Assembly (NCBI GenBank): GCA_021734595.1
Contig: JAIPIO010000035.1
Span: 1-17,374, forward strand
DNA length: 17,374 nt
Reading direction: 5' to 3'
Source of the DNA: Kiritimatiellales bacterium
Lineage (GTDB): Bacteria; Verrucomicrobiota; Kiritimatiellia; Kiritimatiellales; Pontiellaceae
A model generated the notes under the pieces. The model was given only the letters and a program-made list of their open reading frames with translations. It was not told the DNA's origin and did not search any database. Below are positions 13,870 through 17,374 of the stretch, piece by piece. Position numbers and translations under genes: made by a program. Every line of letters begins with the position of its first letter. Within the stretch, counting starts at the first letter, position 1.

Positions 13870-14165
13870 AATAGTTATCCCGTTCCGTTTGCCAGGGAAT
13901 AGTTGGCAGCGGATTTAGATAGGAACATATATGAATAGGTTTTCCGTTGATTCTATTAATCCGTTGCAAAAAAATCCTCGCGCTCTTTCGTAACTGGCCG
14001 GGGTATCTTCCCTCACGCCTATAGTCTAAGCGCTCATTCTACTGCCCGCCGTCATCTGGTTTGCCGGTGCCCGCCGCTTTGGCCGCATCGCCGGCCGCCT
14101 GCTGTTAGTGATCTGATACAAACACCTTGAAAAAAATGAATCTAGCACGATTTGCTAATGAATAT

Positions 14166-14195
14166 TTGACGGATATATCACTAAGGTGATACATT
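14166..14195 (+). promoter_or_regulatory. Promoter of the second beta-helix gene
   Basis: TTGACG (14166-14171), 18-bp spacer and TACATT (14190-14195), with TGA directly upstream as an extended -10 element. The -35 box, spacing and distance to the start codon (about 97 nt of leader) copy those of paralogue 1, so the duplication probably included the promoter. Confidence 0.5.
14176..14191. promoter_or_regulatory. Operator-like dyad inside the promoter
   Basis: TATCAC-TAAG-GTGATA is a perfect 6-bp-arm dyad placed between the -35 and -10 boxes and touching the -10. Two more flanking bases on each side pair after one mismatch. A dimeric repressor bound here would block RNA polymerase. Paralogue 1 has no equivalent, so the two copies may be controlled differently. 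Confidence 0.4.
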
Positions 14196-14298
14196 GACCG
14201 AGGTCGACGGGATTTGTAGTCCGAGTGCGCGTATGTGATTTGTAACATTGAACGTATTCAATATGGCAGTCAGAAAAACAAAAAGAAGGGAAGAAGCA

Positions 14299-17200
14299 AT
14301 GAAGGAAAAACTATTGTCAGTAGCAATCGTTCTCGCAGTACTCACCATCATCAGCCCGGTATTCGCGGTTGACATCAACGCGTTTACGGCATCGCCGGAC
14401 GGTTTGTGGACCAATGCCGCCAACTGGACCTTCGGGATCCCGACGGTGCCCAATGCACTGGATATCCCATGGGCGCGCCTGCAAAGCGACAACGTGACGG
14501 TCGATGCCCATGTGGCCGAAACAACGTATAGGACACAGGTTGGCTATGCCAACGGCGCGGCCGCTCTGACTATTCTCGCCGGCGGCAGCCTCACCAACGC
14601 CGATCAGCTGCAGGTCGGCGCGGTCTCGCGAACCAGCCGCAACGGGGTCACCAGCACCATGACGATCTATGGCGACTATATCGGCACCAGCAACCAAGCG
14701 ATCAATGTCGGTCTGGCGAACAACACCGCGGAATATACGGGCGGCTTCCACAACAGCGTACTCAATGTCGACGGCGGCACCATATCCAACGCGGGTGGCG
14801 TTCTCAACGTGGCCAACTACGGCACCACCTCCGTGGGCGAAACGCTCTACACCAACGACGCGCAGGGCACGGTCATTATCCAGAACGGCGCAACCGTCGC
14901 CGCTAACAAGATGGAAATCAACAGTAACTCCGGCATCGGGGCCGGCGCCAACAACGACTCCATCACCATCAACGACTCCACCTTCAATCTGGTCGGCGGC
15001 TACGAACTCATCAGTCAGCTCGATGGCCAGTTCTACGCCACCAACAGCACGCTCAAACTCGGCGATACGCTTGTATCCCGCAATTCTTCCGGCTTTGCCA
15101 TCGTCAACACCGGCGCCGCGAAGGATCTCGAACTGGCGGAGCTGCGCATCAATACCGACGGCGCGGTGATCAGCAACGCCAACCTGACCGGCCTTGCTAC
15201 GCTGGAAGTGGGCAACAACTCCGACACCACCGCTTCGCTGCTGCTGAATTTTGCCGGCTCCGTCACCAACGAGAGCATTGACGGCAACGCCGACGGCGAT
15301 TCCGACGACAACCTCGACCAGCGCGGCGGCTTGAAAGTGGCCGCCAGCGCGCGTGTCACGGGTGTGCTGGACTTTGACGCCGGCGAAATCGTGATGGTGG
15401 CAAACGCCCTGAGAACCAATGATTTGCTCATCGGTGCCGGCAACGGTTCGGAAGGTACGCTCAATCTTGGCGACAACGCCACCCTGAAGGGCACGGTCGG
15501 CGACTTTAAGCTCGGCGGCGGCAACGCCAAGGCGGCGGATCTGGTCAACTCGCTCACCATCCTCGGCGACCAGCTCTGGACCGGTACCGACATGGTCGTC
15601 ACCAACTCGAACGGCTCCTTCGCCAACCTGACCGACGTACGGGTTGGCTTCATGCAGAACTCCGGCGGTACGCTGGCGATCTCCAACTCCTCCGGCATTG
15701 TGCTCGGCGACATGAATGTCATCCAGGTTGGTGACGGCAACGGCTCCACCGCCGGACTCGTGGTTGAAGGCGGGACCCTCGCCCTCAACGTCACCAACAC
15801 CTTAAGGGTGGGCATGGGACTCGGCTCCGCCGTAACCGCGATGCCGACCCTCAGCGGAGTGATCGGATCGCTCGACATCGGCGAAGGCGTGAGTGATGCC
15901 ATGGCCGATGCCATCCTCAGCGGCGGTGCCGAGATGTTCGGCAACCTCACGCTCAACACCACGACGCTGCGGATCACGACCAACAGCAACCTGTCGATCT
16001 ACAACTTCTATATCGGTGACGACACCGTGGGCAGCCATGCGGCCTACACCAACACCGCGGCAGGCGACCAGCAGCAGCTGACGATGAACAACCTGTATGT
16101 CAACGACATCGCCGATAGCACCGGCGAGCTGTTCATGTCCGGCGGCACCATGACGATTACAAACGTGGCGACCATCGGGCGCGGCCAGCGCGGCACCGGC
16201 CGCGTGGTGGTCACCGACGGCGCGATCAATGCCACCGGCGACATCCGGCTAGGCGACCAGAACCAGAATACCCGCGGCGAAATGAGTATCAGCGGCGGCA
16301 CGGTCAGCACCTTGGCTGACATTGAAATCGGTTCCAACCTGAATGGCACCGGTGTCGTAACCATGACCGGCGGTACGCTGAGCGCGGGTAACGAGATCGA
16401 CGTCGGGTTGGCTGGCGACCTCGGTGGGAACGGCTCGGTGGGCTTCCTGACGGCCAACGACGCAACCATTACCGCCGGTGACCTCAAGGCCGCCCCTCAG
16501 CAGCACACCAAGGGCTATGCCTACCTCACCAACAACACCGTTACGATTGGCGACGTACTGGGATCCGGCCTAGGGCACAACAGCCATGGCGAAATCTATG
16601 TTTCCGGCGGCACGCTAACGGCCGGAAGCGGCTTCAACGACAATCTGGTCATAGCCACGGGGACCAACTCCTATGGCCTGATGGATATCAAGGCGGCGGT
16701 GCAGGGCGGTGCCCAGTTCATCGTGAATAGTGTCAACGTGGGCACCGGGACGAACTCGACCGGATTCCTGACCCTGCACAATGTGGGCCTGACCAATGAT
16801 AATATAACCGTAATCGGCAACCAGCTTGGCAGCATGGGCACGGTGAACCTGTCCAACACCGTCTGGCTTATGAACGGTGCTCAAGACCTCCTCGCGGCCC
16901 AGCATGTGAACGTCGGGAACAACGGCGGTACCGGCATCCTGAACGTCGATGGCGGCTCAATATTCAGCAGCGAGATCGAAGGCGCTGGCGGCGGCGACCT
17001 GCGCGTCGGCGTCTCCACCGCAGTGGGGAGTTCAACCGGTACGCTCAACATTGCCGGCGGTTCGGTCGTCAATGTCGGCGACGTTCTTCAGATCGGCTAC
17101 GGCAACGGCGCCGCCAACCGCATCGGCGTGGGTACGCTGAACATCACCAACGCGACACTGAATGTGGAACACCTGCAAGTCGGGCAGACGACGGCCCTGG

Positions 17201-17374
17201 CCCAAGGCACCATGAACATCCAGGAGGGTGCAACGGTCAATGTCGGCACAACGCTTGACGGCAACGGCTACTTCAGCCTCGGCAACGCGTCGAACACCAC
17301 CGCCGTGGTCAACATGTCCGGCGGTACCGTGAACATGCTCGACACCAGTTCGGCCAACCTGCGCCTCGGCATCA
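14299..17374 (+). CDS. Giant exported beta-helix repeat protein (paralogue 2, 3' truncated)
   Basis: The frame is open from ATG 14299 to the window end, giving 1025 residues without a stop. The signal peptide (core ending LTIISPVFA) is nearly the same as in paralogue 1. Residues about 24-310 match its N-terminal region (for example ITINDSTFN, SQLDGQF, LELAELR). Residues about 310-750 are additional Gly/Asn/Thr-rich coils without counterpart. From about 755 (NSHGEIYVSGGTLT) the two proteins are colinear again, up to the 50-residue module at 977 onward. If colinearity continues, the complete protein would have about 1500 residues and the same C-terminal domain. The start is supported by AGAAGGGAAGA upstream, aligned with paralogue 1. 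An in-frame ATG at 14263 would add 12 mostly basic and acidic residues and is less likely. Confidence 0.85.
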   Translation, partial: MKEKLLSVAIVLAVLTIISPVFAVDINAFTASPDGLWTNAANWTFGIPTVPNALDIPWARLQSDNVTVDAHVAETTYRTQVGYANGAAALTILAGGSLTNADQLQVGAVSRTSRNGVTSTMTIYGDYIGTSNQAINVGLANNTAEYTGGFHNSVLNVDGGTISNAGGVLNVANYGTTSVGETLYTNDAQGTVIIQNGATVAANKMEINSNSGIGAGANNDSITINDSTFNLVGGYELISQLDGQFYATNSTLKLGDTLVSRNSSGFAIVNTGAAKDLELAELRINTDGAVISNANLTGLATLEVGNNSDTTASLLLNFAGSVTNESIDGNADGDSDDNLDQRGGLKVAASARVTGVLDFDAGEIVMVANALRTNDLLIGAGNGSEGTLNLGDNATLKGTVGDFKLGGGNAKAADLVNSLTILGDQLWTGTDMVVTNSNGSFANLTDVRVGFMQNSGGTLAISNSSGIVLGDMNVIQVGDGNGSTAGLVVEGGTLALNVTNTLRVGMGLGSAVTAMPTLSGVIGSLDIGEGVSDAMADAILSGGAEMFGNLTLNTTTLRITTNSNLSIYNFYIGDDTVGSHAAYTNTAAGDQQQLTMNNLYVNDIADSTGELFMSGGTMTITNVATIGRGQRGTGRVVVTDGAINATGDIRLGDQNQNTRGEMSISGGTVSTLADIEIGSNLNGTGVVTMTGGTLSAGNEIDVGLAGDLGGNGSVGFLTANDATITAGDLKAAPQQHTKGYAYLTNNTVTIGDVLGSGLGHNSHGEIYVSGGTLTAGSGFNDNLVIATGTNSYGLMDIKAAVQGGAQFIVNSVNVGTGTNSTGFLTLHNVGLTNDNITVIGNQLGSMGTVNLSNTVWLMNGAQDLLAAQHVNVGNNGGTGILNVDGGSIFSSEIEGAGGGDLRVGVSTAVGSSTGTLNIAGGSVVNVGDVLQIGYGNGAANRIGVGTLNITNATLNVEHLQVGQTTALAQGTMNIQEGATVNVGTTLDGNGYFSLGNASNTTAVVNMSGGTVNMLDTSSANLRLGI
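17227..17374 (+). repeat. Higher-order 50-residue module in paralogue 2
   Basis: Residues 977-1025 repeat the module of paralogue 1: TVNVGT, GNGYF, LGNASN, VNMSGGTVNMLD, LRLG. The window ends one residue before the module does. With the upstream coil it matches copy 1 of paralogue 1 in position, while its central block is most like copy 2 (NASN, GGTVN), which hints at exchange between copies. Confidence 0.65.

Larger units (their letters stand above)
13551..14298. other. Long structured spacer between the beta-helix paralogues
   Basis: This 748-bp stretch has no supportable gene. Bases 13551-13800 are GC-rich and dyad-rich, including GCTTCCAT-TCCG-ATGGAGC near 13610 (one bulge) and the long hairpin at 13717-13780. 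A palindrome pair lies at 13823-13869. Around 13964-14116 two short open stretches look like pieces of a membrane protein (LALFRNWPGYLP, then LILLPAVIWFAGARRFG up to TGA 14114-14116) in different frames, without start codons. The promoter and leader of the second paralogue occupy 14166-14298. The organisation suggests accumulated repeats and gene decay at the boundary of a duplication. Confidence 0.45.

Noticed and set aside
13558..13902. 114-codon open frame in the spacer after paralogue 1
   Set aside because: It begins with TTG, has no ribosome-binding site, runs through hairpins and both palindromes of the pair, and has no domain signal. It is explained by GC-rich structured sequence.
15033..15989. 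318-codon open frame on the minus strand inside paralogue 2
   Set aside because: It is Ser/Pro/Val-rich low-complexity text produced by the complementary reading of Thr/Asn/Gly-rich repeats; no homologous motif or start signal.

Overview
This window comes from a Gram-negative bacterium with moderately high GC. It most resembles the PVC superphylum, and Kiritimatiellota (Pontiella-like) is my best guess. That placement is inference from style: very large secreted beta-helix proteins rich in GGTxN repeats, C-termini that end in an aromatic-R-V tail, Rho with a long Lys/Ala/Glu-rich N-terminal extension, and dyad-rich intergenic spacers. No rRNA or other phylogenetic marker is present to confirm it.

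Layout. Bases 1-143 are the last codons of a secreted-type protein. Next are a GDP-mannose pathway enzyme (manC, 374-1456) and a translationally coupled coaE-rho pair (1576-3800) behind a TTGACA-17-TATTAA promoter. An unrecognised MobA-like nucleotidyltransferase (3891-4856) follows, with a perfect consensus sigma-70 promoter that also settles its start codon. A long-form NfeD membrane protease (5080-6468, minus) diverges from a short pterin pair: a short-chain reductase with the pteridine reductase signature (6566-7261) and dihydroneopterin aldolase folB (7370-7726). folB converges on a minus-strand pair in which an L,D-transpeptidase with LysM (9698-8766) precedes accA (8749-7781). A perfect 22-bp inverted repeat ends both transcripts and contains both stop codons.

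The right 7.4 kb is different: two tandem, same-strand, paralogous giant exported proteins (10098-13550, complete; 14299 to beyond the window end, partial). They share signal peptide, ribosome-binding region, promoter design, about 100-nt leaders, a conserved N-terminal third and a 50-residue higher-order module built from GGTxN beta-helix coils. The second copy carries about 360 extra residues of coils. Neither autotransporter barrel, PEP-CTERM nor sortase signal is visible; the C-terminal module of the complete copy resembles the tail of the truncated gene at the left edge and may be a sorting or anchoring domain.

The core genes (manC, coaE, rho, folB, accA, L,D-transpeptidase) are ordinary housekeeping and envelope functions. 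The unusual material is in the spacers: pairs of TTCCA-N5-TGGAA palindromes at a fixed 31-32 bp offset in three separate intergenic regions, the stop-codon-containing inverted repeat, an operator-like dyad inside one beta-helix promoter, and a 748-bp structured spacer with possible degenerate coding remnants between the two giant genes. I saw no tRNA, rRNA, CRISPR array, transposase or integrase.
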